Origin: Deltaproteobacteria bacterium
GTDB lineage: Bacteria; Desulfobacterota; Desulfarculia; Adiutricales; Adiutricaceae
DNA length: 64,000 nucleotides
Assembly (NCBI GenBank): GCA_031276865.1
Contig: JAISMF010000094.1
Coordinates: 1-64,000 of the forward strand
Direction: 5' to 3'
In this document: positions 29,381 through 39,798 of the stretch, piece by piece
Layout: each line of letters opens with the position of its first letter
Position numbering within the stretch: the first letter of the stretch is position 1
Program-made: the position numbers and the translations under genes
Notes under the pieces: generated by a model
What the model saw: only the letters and a program-made list of their open reading frames with translations
Told to the model about the DNA's origin: nothing
Databases searched by the model: none

Positions 29381-32300
29381 ATGAGTCTTGTAATCAACCA
29401 CAACTTGATGGCGATGAACACAGCCCGCAACTTGAACAATACCTACGATCGTTTATCCAGCAGCGTGCAGAGACTGTCTTCCGGGTTGCGCATCAACTCA
29501 GCCGCGGATGACGCCGCTGGCTTAGCCATCCGGGAACTCATGCGGGCCGACATCAGCACAATGCAGCAAGGCATCAGGAACGCCGCGGACGCCATCAGCA
29601 TGATTCAGACGGCCGACGGCGCGATGGCCGTTATAGACGAGAAGCTCGTCCGGATGAAAGAGCTCGCCGAGCAGGCCTCGACCGGCACCTACACCACCCT
29701 GCAAAGGGAGATCATCAACTCCGAGTACCAGGCCATGGCGGCGGAGATCGACCGTATCGCCGCGGCCACCAATTTTAACGGAGTGAAACTCTTAGACGGC
29801 TCGATCACCAACCTTCACGGCGGACAGGGGATGAAAATCCACTTCGGCGTCGGGAACAACCCCGCCGAGGACTACTACTTCCTCACCATGGGCGACGTCC
29901 GCGCCACCAGCAACACCGGCCTTAGGATCGGCGGCGACGCCAAGAACGACATCTGGGGCCAGGGCGCCGCGGGCGCCACCGGTCTCGCCGGTCCCGGCTG
30001 CTGCACCGCCGGTTACGACTCCTTAGACGGCCCGGCCGGCTTCACGAGCGGCCAGACCTTCGCTTACGGATACAACTGGGACTGGATGGAATACGACGAC
30101 CCCGACCTTCTGACCGGCAAATACCTGGCCGGCCGCTACACGGTGGGATCTTCCGAGAGCCTCCAGGACCTTATAAATAAAGTCAACAAAGGCACCCAGA
30201 GCCGGGTGGGCGTGCAGCTGGACGGCTCCGCCCTGGCCGCCGCCATCAAGAACGGCGGCACCGCGGCGGTCTGCGTGGGTGACGAGGCCTACATCTTCGG
30301 ATCGGCCACGGTCGCCGGCGGCACCACCATCATACCCCCCGTCTCCGGGCAGACCTTTGAGTATCTGGCCAAGGGCAAATATATCGGAGCCGCCTTCCTG
30401 GCCAACTTGATGCAAGGGAGCTCGGGCTACGGCTTCGCTTTGACCTCGGCCCAGATCGCCTCCCTCAAGGCGGCCGGTCTCGACCTCTCGAAATTGGGTC
30501 TCGCCTCCGCCATGGTCTCCGCCTCCGCGAGCTCGCTCGTGAACTCCGCCCAGGCCAGAACCAAGCTTCTCTTGAACCTCTCCAACGCCTTCAAGGCGCT
30601 GGGGCTGAGCAGCTTCTCGGCCATCGCGACCGAGTCCGGAGTAACCGACGGCTTTAAGATCACGAGCGCCAATTTCAAGGCCAGCGCGAACGCCGCCATC
30701 GTGACCAACGACACGATGAGCGCGACCATCAAGGACAATCAGACTTTAAGGGTGCACACCGGCGTCTACGCCGACGTGAACGGCAACTGGACCGATTCGG
30801 CCAGGATAGCGAACGCCTTAGGTCTAAGCGAGGTGGTCTTCAATATCAGAAACCAGGATGCCGCCAGATGGGTTACCAGCGTCACCAATTACGCGAGCCT
30901 CACCCAGGCGATCAGTAAAGACGGATCGATTGTCTACCAGGGGAGCGCCCAAGATCTAAAAGACGCCGGTCTGGACTTCGCGGGAACCAATCTCCAGGGA
31001 ACATTCACCGCCACTTCCACCAGTGGCGCCGCGGCCTCGGCCGAACTGTACGCTAAATTCAAAGCGGCGTGGGAAGCTAAATACGCCAACGTCGACTACA
31101 CGCTCGCTTTCACTCAGGACAACGGAAACGCTTTGGTCACTGGAAAAACAGCGTCCCAGATGATAGCCAGCGCGCAGCAGGCGAACCCCTCGTTTACTCT
31201 CACAGGAGACGTCCCCGACGACACACAAACCTTCGCGGTGAGCGTCAACGTCTGGACTGACACCAACGGGAACTTCACCACGGACAAAGCTACGGCGGAA
31301 GCTCTGGGTTTCCAGAGGATGATCTACACCTTCACCAGAAACGCCGCCGTCTACGACATCAAATTAAACGGAGCCACGCTCGCCGCTCCCGCGACGGATC
31401 CCCTGCTCGCCGCCGCGACCGCGCCTAACGCCTCGACCACAATGGACGGAACGAACGGCATTGCTGAACTTATTCAAGGGTCCATCCGGGCGCAGATAGC
31501 CGCCAAACAGGGAGCCGCGGCGACCCCCAACGAGCAAGGAGAGGTTACTCTCGCCACCCGCGGCGGGGCCCTCTGGGCTCCCTCCGCGGCCGATCTGAGC
31601 GCCGTGAAGACGAAACTTCATCAGCCGCCGGTCGGAAACGATTTGACCGTGACCGTGGACATAGCCGGAGAAACCAAGGATATAAACGATCCCTTCGGGA
31701 AGGCTCTTCTGGGCTTCGACCGGAAAAAGACCACCTTAGGCGAACTGGTGACGGCGACGGCCACCGCTCTTTCGCAGATACTTTCGGACTACCAGGATAA
31801 CGCTCTCAAAGCCGACTTGGAGCATATGGGCCGCATCGTGACCACGGGCGCCACCCCTCCCTCCGGCCCCGAGAACGACATATCCAAAGTGACCGATCTA
31901 AACGAAAGCAGCAGATTCCACAGCGGAGTACTCGACAGAAGCGTCGCCACCGGAACCTACAACGACGACGGCTACGTCTTCAGTTCCGCCACCAACTACG
32001 GGCTGAGTAAAGATCAGTTCAAAGCCTTGAGGGACGCCGGAGTGGATCTGGAAAAACTGCTCTTAGTTTCCGCCATGATCACCACCAGCGCCTCCTCCCC
32101 GGTCGGCTCGGCCTCCGCCAGGGCCCTGTTGCTGGACAAAATCAAGAACATGTGGACGGCTCTGGCCCTGGAAACCTACTCCGCCATCACCATAAGCGCG
32201 AAGGTGACCACCGGCTTCTCCGCCTTGACTTCAACCCAGATAACCGCCAGCGCCCAGGCCGGGGCCCTCGGATCCGGAGCGACCGGCGAAACCGTCCTTA

Positions 32301-34372
32301 AAGACCTGCGGAGCATGGTGGTCCACACCGGCATCTACTCCGACGACAAGGGCAACTGGACCGACGACGCCTCTCTGGCCAAGGATCTAGGCTTAAGCGA
32401 AATCACCTACACCGTCGCGAACAACAACGTCACCTGGTACACCACAAGCGCCGACTTCACTAGCAAGGATTACTTTGTCAGCGGCTCGATCCTGGCCGAC
32501 TCGGCCGTCCTATCCGCCCTCCAGGCCGATGGAATATTCTCCACCGCGACCGGCCCCTTCAACGCCTGCTCGGCCCATATCAAAGGATCCGGCGCCACGG
32601 CGATCGAAGCGTCGGTAAACCTCTTCCTAAGCGGCGTCTCCGTCTGGCAGAATAAATACAAGGACGCCCACTCCAGCCTCGCCTTCGATCTAACGGATCA
32701 CGGGGGCGCCATTCTAGCGCCGGAATTGAAGTATATAGCCCAGAGCGCCGACCAGACTAACGTGGATGTTCCGGGCGCCGGGGGTAAAATATTAGCCGGC
32801 CAAACCCTCACCGTGCATACCGGCATCTACGAGCACGCCAACGGATCCTGGACCGACGACGCGGAGCTCGCCGCGATGTTCGGTTTCACGGAAATAAAAT
32901 ACGAGGTGACGAACAACGCCGGAGTCTACGATTACGGATCAGCTGGCACGGTTTTCGCCGCCGGCCTTCCGGTCGTCGCCGTGGGCGATATGGGCACCCA
33001 GATCAGGGATTATCTCCGCGCCCGCCTAAACGCCAAGGCCACGGCCACCAACGGCAAGCTCTCCGCCACCCAGCAGGCCGGACCCGCCGCGCCCACCAAA
33101 GAACAGCTGGATGCCCTGAAATCGCCCAATCCGCCCCAAGATCATACTATAAACACCTTAAGTCCGACGGATCCCGCCCGCACCGGCAAGCTCGATATCA
33201 CCATAACGATAGCCGGAGTCTCGACGGGGGTGTTCTCCACCTGGAGTCCGCCTACGCTGGACTCCACCATAGTAATGAAAGATCTGGCCAAAGAGCTGAG
33301 CGACGAGATCTCCAACAGCCTCGATTTTCTCCAGAAACAGGCCGCCACGGGCACGAACAGCGGAATGGGCAGGCTCCATAAAGCCAACCCCACCCTTCCC
33401 GCCGCGCCCAAGGACGAAAAAGATCTAACGAACTTCGACGTGAAGGACATCTACAAGGACGCCTCCAAACAGCAGACGGTAACCAAGACCGGCATCGTGG
33501 ACAAATACAAGTACGTGACCCTGGTCGCCTCGGCCGGAACCTCCTACACCAACACCTCGGGCGTCTCCAACTTCGGAGCCTGGGCTCTGGCCTCGGCCAT
33601 CAACCACAACAAAAACAGCCAATTCTGGGCCATGGTGCAGCCCTTCGACAGCGACGGCAAATCCGCCGACATGGTCTACATCTTCACCAAGGACGGCGGC
33701 GACTACAATAGCCTACTCGCCTGCGACGTGGCCGACGGCGACATCGCCTCCCGGGAGGCCCTCTCCGCCATCAGTTTTGAAAACACCGAGACCGACCGTC
33801 ACAGCCAGTCCGGCACCAACTTCAGCCTCGGCGGTCAGAACTGGGCCACCTTCAAACCCATCCAGACCCGAGGCGGCATGGGCAAAGAGGTCTGGAACCT
33901 CACCATCCACGGCCGCGACGTCGGAAAGGAGAGGGATCTCTGGATAGCCGCCATGACCAACGGCGAAAACGAGGTGAAGACCCCCGGCCTCAATCACGAC
34001 ATCATCAACGGATTGGATCGCTACTCTTTCGTGGAGATACAGAACGCCGACAACGGCCCCTGGACGGGGGCCGAGGTTAGGACCCAGTCCAGCGCCCAGC
34101 AGGCCTTAGACGCCATCAACGACGCCATGGCCCGCAAGGACAAGGTCAGAGCGGATATCGGCGCCTTGCAGAACCGCCTGGAGAACACCATCACCAACCT
34201 GGAGATCCAGGTGGAGGCCCTCCAGCAGTCCGAAAGCCGCATCTCCGATGTGGACATGGCGACGGAAATGACGGAATTCGTCCGCAACCAGGTCCTCTCG
34301 CAGGCCGCCATCTCGATGCTCAGCCAGGCCAACTCTCTCCCGCAAATGGCTCTCTCTCTCTTAAACGGATAA
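29381..34372 (+). CDS. fliC: Giant flagellin with ~1370-residue repetitive central insertion
   Basis: 1663 residues; ordinary flagellins have 270-600. The D0/D1 N-terminus is canonical (MSLVINHNLMAMNTARNL, LRINSAADDAAGLAIRELM; to about residue 175), as is the C-terminus (about 1572-1663, 'VDMATEMTEFVRNQVLSQAAISMLSQANSLPQMALSLLNG'). The middle is low in aromatics and rich in Thr/Ala/Ser/Asp. It contains two tandem diverged modules of ~515 residues (about 348-863 and 864-1378). Each module holds two half-repeats with the motif 'vHTGxYxDxNGNWTDxAxLAxxLGLSEIxY' (about 456, 617, 979 and 1141). Exported through the flagellar type III system to form the filament. Sigma-28 promoter upstream and strong terminator downstream. 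The frame is intact over 5 kb, so the insertion is under selection. Confidence 0.96.
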   Translation: MSLVINHNLMAMNTARNLNNTYDRLSSSVQRLSSGLRINSAADDAAGLAIRELMRADISTMQQGIRNAADAISMIQTADGAMAVIDEKLVRMKELAEQASTGTYTTLQREIINSEYQAMAAEIDRIAAATNFNGVKLLDGSITNLHGGQGMKIHFGVGNNPAEDYYFLTMGDVRATSNTGLRIGGDAKNDIWGQGAAGATGLAGPGCCTAGYDSLDGPAGFTSGQTFAYGYNWDWMEYDDPDLLTGKYLAGRYTVGSSESLQDLINKVNKGTQSRVGVQLDGSALAAAIKNGGTAAVCVGDEAYIFGSATVAGGTTIIPPVSGQTFEYLAKGKYIGAAFLANLMQGSSGYGFALTSAQIASLKAAGLDLSKLGLASAMVSASASSLVNSAQARTKLLLNLSNAFKALGLSSFSAIATESGVTDGFKITSANFKASANAAIVTNDTMSATIKDNQTLRVHTGVYADVNGNWTDSARIANALGLSEVVFNIRNQDAARWVTSVTNYASLTQAISKDGSIVYQGSAQDLKDAGLDFAGTNLQGTFTATSTSGAAASAELYAKFKAAWEAKYANVDYTLAFTQDNGNALVTGKTASQMIASAQQANPSFTLTGDVPDDTQTFAVSVNVWTDTNGNFTTDKATAEALGFQRMIYTFTRNAAVYDIKLNGATLAAPATDPLLAAATAPNASTTMDGTNGIAELIQGSIRAQIAAKQGAAATPNEQGEVTLATRGGALWAPSAADLSAVKTKLHQPPVGNDLTVTVDIAGETKDINDPFGKALLGFDRKKTTLGELVTATATALSQILSDYQDNALKADLEHMGRIVTTGATPPSGPENDISKVTDLNESSRFHSGVLDRSVATGTYNDDGYVFSSATNYGLSKDQFKALRDAGVDLEKLLLVSAMITTSASSPVGSASARALLLDKIKNMWTALALETYSAITISAKVTTGFSALTSTQITASAQAGALGSGATGETVLKDLRSMVVHTGIYSDDKGNWTDDASLAKDLGLSEITYTVANNNVTWYTTSADFTSKDYFVSGSILADSAVLSALQADGIFSTATGPFNACSAHIKGSGATAIEASVNLFLSGVSVWQNKYKDAHSSLAFDLTDHGGAILAPELKYIAQSADQTNVDVPGAGGKILAGQTLTVHTGIYEHANGSWTDDAELAAMFGFTEIKYEVTNNAGVYDYGSAGTVFAAGLPVVAVGDMGTQIRDYLRARLNAKATATNGKLSATQQAGPAAPTKEQLDALKSPNPPQDHTINTLSPTDPARTGKLDITITIAGVSTGVFSTWSPPTLDSTIVMKDLAKELSDEISNSLDFLQKQAATGTNSGMGRLHKANPTLPAAPKDEKDLTNFDVKDIYKDASKQQTVTKTGIVDKYKYVTLVASAGTSYTNTSGVSNFGAWALASAINHNKNSQFWAMVQPFDSDGKSADMVYIFTKDGGDYNSLLACDVADGDIASREALSAISFENTETDRHSQSGTNFSLGGQNWATFKPIQTRGGMGKEVWNLTIHGRDVGKERDLWIAAMTNGENEVKTPGLNHDIINGLDRYSFVEIQNADNGPWTGAEVRTQSSAQQALDAINDAMARKDKVRADIGALQNRLENTITNLEIQVEALQQSESRISDVDMATEMTEFVRNQVLSQAAISMLSQANSLPQMALSLLNG

Positions 34373-34390
34373 CACATCTCCTTCCTGAAA

Positions 34391-34447
34391 AGACAAGGAC
34401 GGCGGTTCCCTTCGGGGTTCCGCCGTCTTTGTCTTCTCCCTCTATTT
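34391..34447 (+). terminator. Terminator after flagellin
   Basis: A long stem (34391-34405 with 34420-34434, plus an inner CCC-TTCG-GGG) nineteen bases past the flagellin stop, followed by a T/C-rich tail. Confidence 0.85.
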
Positions 34448-34735
34448 TTTCCGCTTTACCTTGAAATCCGCCTCCGGACTGATCGGGCGTCTCCGCAAAA
34501 AAAACTAATCCGATCCTCGGCTCCACGGACGCGGCGTTCCGTCATCCGTCCGGTTTTTTCCGGATCGCCTTTTAAAAGATCGCTGTGTAAAAAGTGTAAA
34601 GCTAGCTTCACGTATCCAATGAAATTAGCTAAAAGCTTAGTTAAAAGATTGGTAAGTGTAGATTAAAGTAGGGTAGAGGACCGGCGCAGTGGTTTCGTCA
34701 CCCGACTCCGCCCTGTTTCCAGTCCCCTCCACCCC

Positions 34736-34773
34736 AAACCCCGCGAGCGGATTTCCCGCGCGAGGCTTTCCGG
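34736..34773 (-). ncRNA. Group II intron domain V
   Basis: The minus strand reads an AAAGCC start, a GCGG-GAAA-TCCGC GNRA-capped helix and a GGGGTTTG end, the standard bacterial D5 hairpin with its AGC-type catalytic start. A D6-like hairpin follows toward 34700. Confidence 0.7.
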
Positions 34774-34781
34774 CTGACGCT

Positions 34782-35249
34782 TCACGATTTCGTTCTCGAG
34801 TACCTGGGTTTAAGGTTCAAAATGTCCACCAGCCCTTACATCTCGTACAAGTCACTTTCCGTGTACTGTTTGTATTTCTTGGTTTTCCACTTGCGCTTCC
34901 TTCCCAACCAATGGCGAAACCGGCCCACAACATGTTTACTTATCCCTGAATACGCCGAGGATAAGAACCCTACGCTGAAGTAGTTGGCCCGTCCCCTGAC
35001 AACTTCATTGATTTTCTTCACGATGTGGCTGGCATCCAGACTGCCCATGTTGGCGGCAGTCAGGTCATGTACTTTTTCTTTCAGACTGTCAATCTTCTTC
35101 CGCGCTGGTTTGGCGCCGAGGCGCCTTTTCTTCTTCTTCCACGAATACAACTCCGTGAATTCGCAACCCAGGAAGACAAAGCTATCCCCAGGCAGGGTCG
35201 CTGCCCGAGTCTTCTCTTTGTTCACAACCAACCCGAGCTCCTTTTCCAT
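34782..35249 (-). pseudogene. Group II intron reverse transcriptase/maturase, C-terminal fragment
   Basis: About 155 codons. It reads '[16 protein letters not shown]', the last RT motif; 'FVFLGCEF'; then the maturase X domain '[20 protein letters not shown]...[14 protein letters not shown]'. A TAA after 'ESDLYEM' interrupts the frame, which then continues 'GLVDILNLKPRYSRTKS' to a TGA at 34784-34782; intact homologues usually read KGL here. So the fragment is both 5'-truncated and nonsense-mutated. Its ATG at 35249 is probably just an internal Met of the original protein. Confidence 0.8.
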
Positions 35250-35251
35250 GA

Positions 35252-38200
35252 TATGGACGGGATAGACCCGGACCTCCGGATCCCGCCGGGCTACTCCGGA
35301 GACTTGGAGGCCCTGAAGAAGGGCCCTGGAGGACCTAGGGGCGGCGGGCCCGCCGCCATGTTCGCCGACAACCTGGAAAGCCTCCGGATCCTCAAGCGGC
35401 CGCGCGCGTCCGGAGATAAGGCAACCGGCGAGGGGCGCGCCGCCCCGGCGAGATTCCGCGGCTGGGGCGGGCTCCCCCGGGCGTTCGCGACCGATCCCGG
35501 GCGGGCCGCGAACGGCGACGGCTGGGAGGTCCGGAGGCGCGAGCCGCGGTCGCTCCTGACCGATCCCGAGCCGCCTCCGCCAGGCGGACCGTCCTCGACG
35601 CCTTCCACACGCCGAAGCCGCTCGCCCGCGCCCGCCATGTGGAGGCGCCTGGAACGGCTCGGGCTTCGGGGCGGCGGAGGCTTTGAGGCCGCGATCCTGG
35701 ACCGCGGGCGCGGGAACCTGATCGGGTACGCCCCGGACGGCAGGCCCGGCTACAGGTTCGTTGGCGCGGAGCTCGACGGGATCACGATCGACATCGCCAG
35801 GCTCGTCTACCCGGTCGCGGAGTTCCTCGACACGCCCTTCAGGGATCTCGACCGGTCCCGCGTCTTCGACGCCGCCGTCGGCCCCCCCCTACGGCCATTC
35901 CAGGGCGCGGAACCCTTGGACCCCGAGATATCGGGGTTCTCCCTCCACAACCGTTTCATCGCGACGACCCTCCGCCACGTCAAGCCCGGAGGGGTCGCCG
36001 CCTTCGTCGTCAGCGCCTTCCTCCTGGACCGGAAGGACATGTCCGCTCGGCGGGACATAGCCTCCCGCGCCGAGCTCCCGGGGGCCCCGAGGCTCCCTTC
36101 CGGGACGTTTTGCGAGACCGGCCTGACCGAGGTCACGGCCGACCTGGCGGTGTTCGGGGTCGCGCCGGAGGACAGGCTCCCGTGCGAGACCGAGCGGACG
36201 CCCGCGGAGAAGCTCTTCGCGCGCGCCGTGGAGGGCGCCAACCCGACGGTCCGGGACAAGGACGACGACGGGAAGTCCCGCAAAAACGAGCGCGAGACCG
36301 AGATCGCCGCCAGGAAGGCCGAGGTCCTCCGCCAGGTTTTCCGCGCCCGGGTCTCCGGCAACCCGGCGGCCGGAAGGGCCGCCGAGGCCGCCTTCGACTC
36401 CCGGTTCAACCGGCACGTGCCGCCCTCCCACGACGGCTCGTTTTACGAGTTCCCCGGCATGTCCTCGACCGTCACCCTCGGGCCCCACCAGAAGAACGCC
36501 GTCTACAGGGGGCTCAGGAGGGCGGGGCCCTCATAGACCACGCGATGGGGGCCGGCAAGACCATGACCGCCTGCGCCTTGGTCATGGAGTCCAGGCGCGC
36601 CGGACGGCGCCGGAGGCCCGCGATCGTGGTCCCGAACCCCCTCCTTTACCAGTGGCGGAACGAGTTCCAGAGGCTTTCGCCCCGCGGCGGGGATCCTGGT
36701 CGCCGAGAAGGACGACTTCACGCGCGACCGCGGGATGGGCTTCTTTTCCAGGATGGCGGCCTCCGACCGGGACGCCGTGATAATCTCCCGTTCCGGGTTC
36801 ACGCGCCTGGCGCTCCCCGAGAACACCCTCGAAAGGACCTGCCGCGGGGAGCTCCGGACCCCGCGGCAGGCGCTCCCGCGAGAGAAGGACTCGTACCGGC
36901 CGGGAAACCGGCTCCCCGTCAAAAGGCTCGAGACCGCCAAACGGGACGGGGAGAACGCGCTCGAGAAGCTCGCGGCCGAGGAGGGGTAGGACCCCTTCGA
37001 TTTCGAGGATCTCGGAATCGACGTGCTGGCGGTGGACGAGAGCCGGTACTTCAAGAACCTGTTCCTCCACGCCAGGATCGAGGCGGCCGGGCTCGGGAAC
37101 AGCGCCGGCTCCAAAAGGACCTTCGACATGCACGTCAAGCGCCGCCACGCGACCGAGCGCAACGGCGGGCGCGGCGCGTTCTTCCTCGCCGGGACCCCCG
37201 TCGCCAACTCCCTTTCGGAGGTCCACACCCCGCTAAGATACCCGCGGCCCGAAAGGCTCAGGGCCCTGGGTGTCGAGGGGTTCGACTCCTGGGCCTCCGA
37301 GTTCGCCTGGGTCGCCCCGGATCCGATCTCGACCCCGCCGGAAAGAAGCACGCGGCCGTCAACAGGCTGTCGAAATTCACCAACGCGCCGGAGCATAGGG
37401 CGTGTTTCAGGGAGATCGCCGACGCGGCGACCCCGAAGGACATCGCCGATTCCGGATGGGCGCCGGGCTCCTCCCCCGCGCCCCCCCCTTTTTACGGGGG
37501 CGTGGCCAGATACGTGGCCGCCCCGGGATCCCCCCTCCAGGCCGCGCTCATGGAGGACGTCGCGGCCCGCCTCGCCGCGCCGTTCCCCGACCCCGGCGCG
37601 GACGAGCCGTTCAAGGCCACGACCGAGGGCAGGCTCGGGGCCCTCTCCGACCGCCTCATCGACCCCGACGCCCCGGATTTCCCGCGGTCCAAGATCAACA
37701 TGGCGGTCGACAACATATTCAGGGAGTACGAGGCCGCCTCCCCCTGTTTCGGGACGCGGATAGTCTTCCGCGATCTCTCCCCACCCGCCCCCGCGCCCCC
37801 GGCGGGTATTCCGTCTACGGCGAGGTCAGGGACAAGCTCGCTTCCCGCGGGGCGCCGAAACGGGAGATCGCCTTCGCCGGCTTCCGCGAGACAGACGCCG
37901 AAAGGGATCGGCGAGTCCCGTTACCGCTCCGACAGGCCGGACCACGACTTCTCCAAAGGCGAACGGGTGAGCTCGGCCGGGCTCACGCGGCGGCTAGACA
38001 AGCTCATCGATGACAAGATACCCCGCGACCACCGTACCGGGCTCAGCGCGCGCGCCAAGGAGGCCGAAGGGGCCGAAGGCGTCCGGGAGGCCCTCAAGGC
38101 CTCCTTCGACGGCGCGGACGAGCTGGCCGGGCTCTGGGTGGAGCTAGAGAAGGTCGAACGGACCCTCGCCGGGCCCCCCGCCCCCGCGATCCCGCCGCCC

Positions 38201-38300
38201 GAAAAGCCGGAAATCCCGGAGACTCCGGACGACGGGGATCCGGGGTCAGGGGACGGCGAGCCCCCCCCCTCAAGCGGGCCGTCCCGCTGGCGGCGCGAGG
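35252..38300 (+). pseudogene. Degraded methylase-helicase (N12-class DNA methylase / SNF2-like helicase family of mobile elements)
   Basis: Serial frames reconstruct one large protein. First '[10 protein letters not shown]...[11 protein letters not shown]', then a methylase-like region ('[19 protein letters not shown]', 'SLHNRFIATTLRHVKPGGVAAFVVS', 'SRAELPGAPRLPSGTFCETGLTEVTADLAVF'). Next come Walker A 'LIDHAMGAGKTMTACALVME' and 'IVVPNPLLYQWRNEF', then the DEAD-like 'VLAVDESRYFKNL' and 'FFLAGTPVANSLSEV'. This order is typical of giant methylase-helicases on conjugative elements and phages. At least four frame changes (near 36520, 36690, 37330 and beyond 37790) and an in-frame TAG at 36987-36989 kill it. 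GC content is conspicuously higher than in neighbouring DNA, pointing to acquisition from elsewhere. Confidence 0.75.
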
Positions 38301-38449
38301 GAGACGCCCCGGGACGCGGTCCCGAGACCGGGACGCGCTCCCGTCCGGCGGTATTGATACGCCACGCGGCTTATGTTATTAAAGATCCGGGACGCGCGAG
38401 CGCGCCATGGCCGCGCGGAAGCGGCCGGGACGCCCGCCAAGGGAAAGCC

Positions 38450-38941
38450 ATGCCATACGCCGGAAAAAAGAACGCCCCGACCGCGCCTGTTTCGGAGAGC
38501 CTGATTTACGAGGGGCGCGACAGGGAATACTGGGCCTCCTACCGGGGCGGGGACGTCCCCGCCGCGCATCTGGCGGCCAGGCACTGGCAACTGCCGGCGG
38601 ATTTCCCCTTCTGGGACATCGCCCTTCCAGGAGGCTGGACCGCCGCCCACGAGGGCGCCCGGTACGGCTCTCTCCCTGACGGTTTCGACCGCTGGGAGCT
38701 CGCCACCGATGCGGGCAGCACCGTGGCGCACGTGGCGGCGGATTACGGGAACCTTCCCGAAGATTTCGACCGCTGGGAGCTCCGGAACGGCAGCGGATGG
38801 ACGGTGGCGATGTGCGCGGGACTCAACGGGACTCTTCCGGAAGGTTTCGACCGCTGGGACCTGGCCGGAGAGACCGCTCGGCGGGCCGTCCGGAACATGG
38901 CCGGCCCGCCGAGGCGGAGGCTTCACCGCTTCATCTTCTGA
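38450..38941 (+). CDS. Repeat protein with LPxxFDRWEL / WTVAHxAA units (ankyrin-like)
   Basis: 163 residues from an ATG preceded by AAGGGAAA. After ~25 residues it consists of about four ~33-residue repeats with the pattern 'LPegFDRWELAt..GwTvAHxAAxyGx'. Such units occur in ankyrin-like repeat proteins encoded on accessory elements. Best-preserved units lie at about residues 75-105 and 108-138. No signal peptide is seen. It ends 50 bases before a Fic gene on the same strand and follows the methylase-helicase remnant. It could be a protein-binding partner or antitoxin-like companion of Fic, but that is only inference from adjacency. Confidence 0.6.
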   Translation: MPYAGKKNAPTAPVSESLIYEGRDREYWASYRGGDVPAAHLAARHWQLPADFPFWDIALPGGWTAAHEGARYGSLPDGFDRWELATDAGSTVAHVAADYGNLPEDFDRWELRNGSGWTVAMCAGLNGTLPEGFDRWDLAGETARRAVRNMAGPPRRRLHRFIF

Positions 38942-38991
38942 TTATCCCCGGCAGGACGTCGAGGAAGCCCCAAAGCCGAAGAGCGCTTTAA

Positions 38992-39798
38992 ATGCCCGAT
39001 GACATCTTGAAGCGGATCGACCAGAATCGCGCGATAATATCCAAGCACCGGCCTTTCGACACGCCGGAGACCCTAAAAGCGATCAGGGAATATTACGACG
39101 CGGGGCTGGTATGGAGTTCCAACGCCCTCGAAGGCTTCTCCTACACCATGTCCGAGACCGAACTGCTCATGAGGGAAGGGATCGTGACGGGGGGGAAGAG
39201 ATACCGTGACACATGCGCGGTCGTCAACCTGAAAAAGGCCCTGGACAGCATGTACGGGCTCGCGCCCGCCCGTGAAGTCACCGAAAGCGATATACTGGAA
39301 TTCCACCGGCTGCTGGGCGACAGCCTTGGCAACGACGCCGTTCTTGGTGCTTACAGGGACGCGCGGGTTTACGTGGGTGACGAGGAGCTGCCGATGCCGG
39401 AGAAAGTCCCCGGAATGCTGTCCGGGTTTTACGGCTTCCTCGAAAACGAACGCGAGAGGCACCATCCCGCGGTTTTCGCGGCGCTCGCGCATCTCAAATT
39501 CGTAGCCATCCATCCGTTCGCCGACGGAAACGGCAGGGTGTCAAGAATGATCTTGAACACCGTTCTTATCCAGAACGGCTATCTTCCCGTGACGATCGTG
39601 CCGGCCGAACACCGGCGGTATAACGAGGCTATCAGGAGCTCAAAACAACACGATCTCGGCGGCGAGTTCGTCACGTTCATATGCCAGAAAGAATCTGACT
39701 CGCAAAAGGATTTTATAAGATTCATGAAATTCGACCCGCGCCCCGCGGACGGGACCGGCAAGCCGGCCCGGCGCGGCCAACGACGGCCGAAACCATGA
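38992..39798 (+). CDS. Fic-domain protein (putative AMP transferase), class II with N-terminal inhibitory motif
   Basis: 268 residues. The core motif HPFADGNGRVSR (about 174-185) matches HPFx(D/E)GNGRxxR, with the catalytic His. 'SNALEG' (43-48) fits the (S/T)xxxE(G/N) inhibitory helix at the N-terminus, so the protein should self-inhibit by placing Glu47 in the ATP site. 'LGAYRDARVYVGDEELP' is the beta-flap that docks targets. Fic enzymes usually transfer AMP to hydroxyl side chains of partner proteins. The basic Arg/Lys-rich tail is unusual. No antitoxin gene with a separate inhibitory motif is next to it; the preceding gene is a repeat protein. Confidence 0.9.
   Translation: MPDDILKRIDQNRAIISKHRPFDTPETLKAIREYYDAGLVWSSNALEGFSYTMSETELLMREGIVTGGKRYRDTCAVVNLKKALDSMYGLAPAREVTESDILEFHRLLGDSLGNDAVLGAYRDARVYVGDEELPMPEKVPGMLSGFYGFLENERERHHPAVFAALAHLKFVAIHPFADGNGRVSRMILNTVLIQNGYLPVTIVPAEHRRYNEAIRSSKQHDLGGEFVTFICQKESDSQKDFIRFMKFDPRPADGTGKPARRGQRRPKP

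Larger units (their letters stand above)
34690..35251 (-). mobile_element. 5'-truncated group II intron remnant
   Basis: On the minus strand a reverse transcriptase/maturase C-terminus is followed within 10 bases by an intron domain V and a domain VI-like sequence, the normal 3' order of a bacterial group II intron. The 5' end is cut at about 35251, where it abuts the methylase-helicase pseudogene, so domains I-IV and most of the RT are gone. It cannot move by itself. Confidence 0.75.

Noticed and set aside
29109-29384. 91-codon open frame ending at the flagellin start
   Set aside because: It spans the sigma-28 promoter and leader of the flagellin gene and resembles no protein; treated as untranslated leader.
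35025-35250. N-terminal extension of the long plus-strand frame ending at 36536
   Set aside because: This part is antisense to the group II intron maturase fragment; coding similarity to the methylase-helicase begins only after ~35252.
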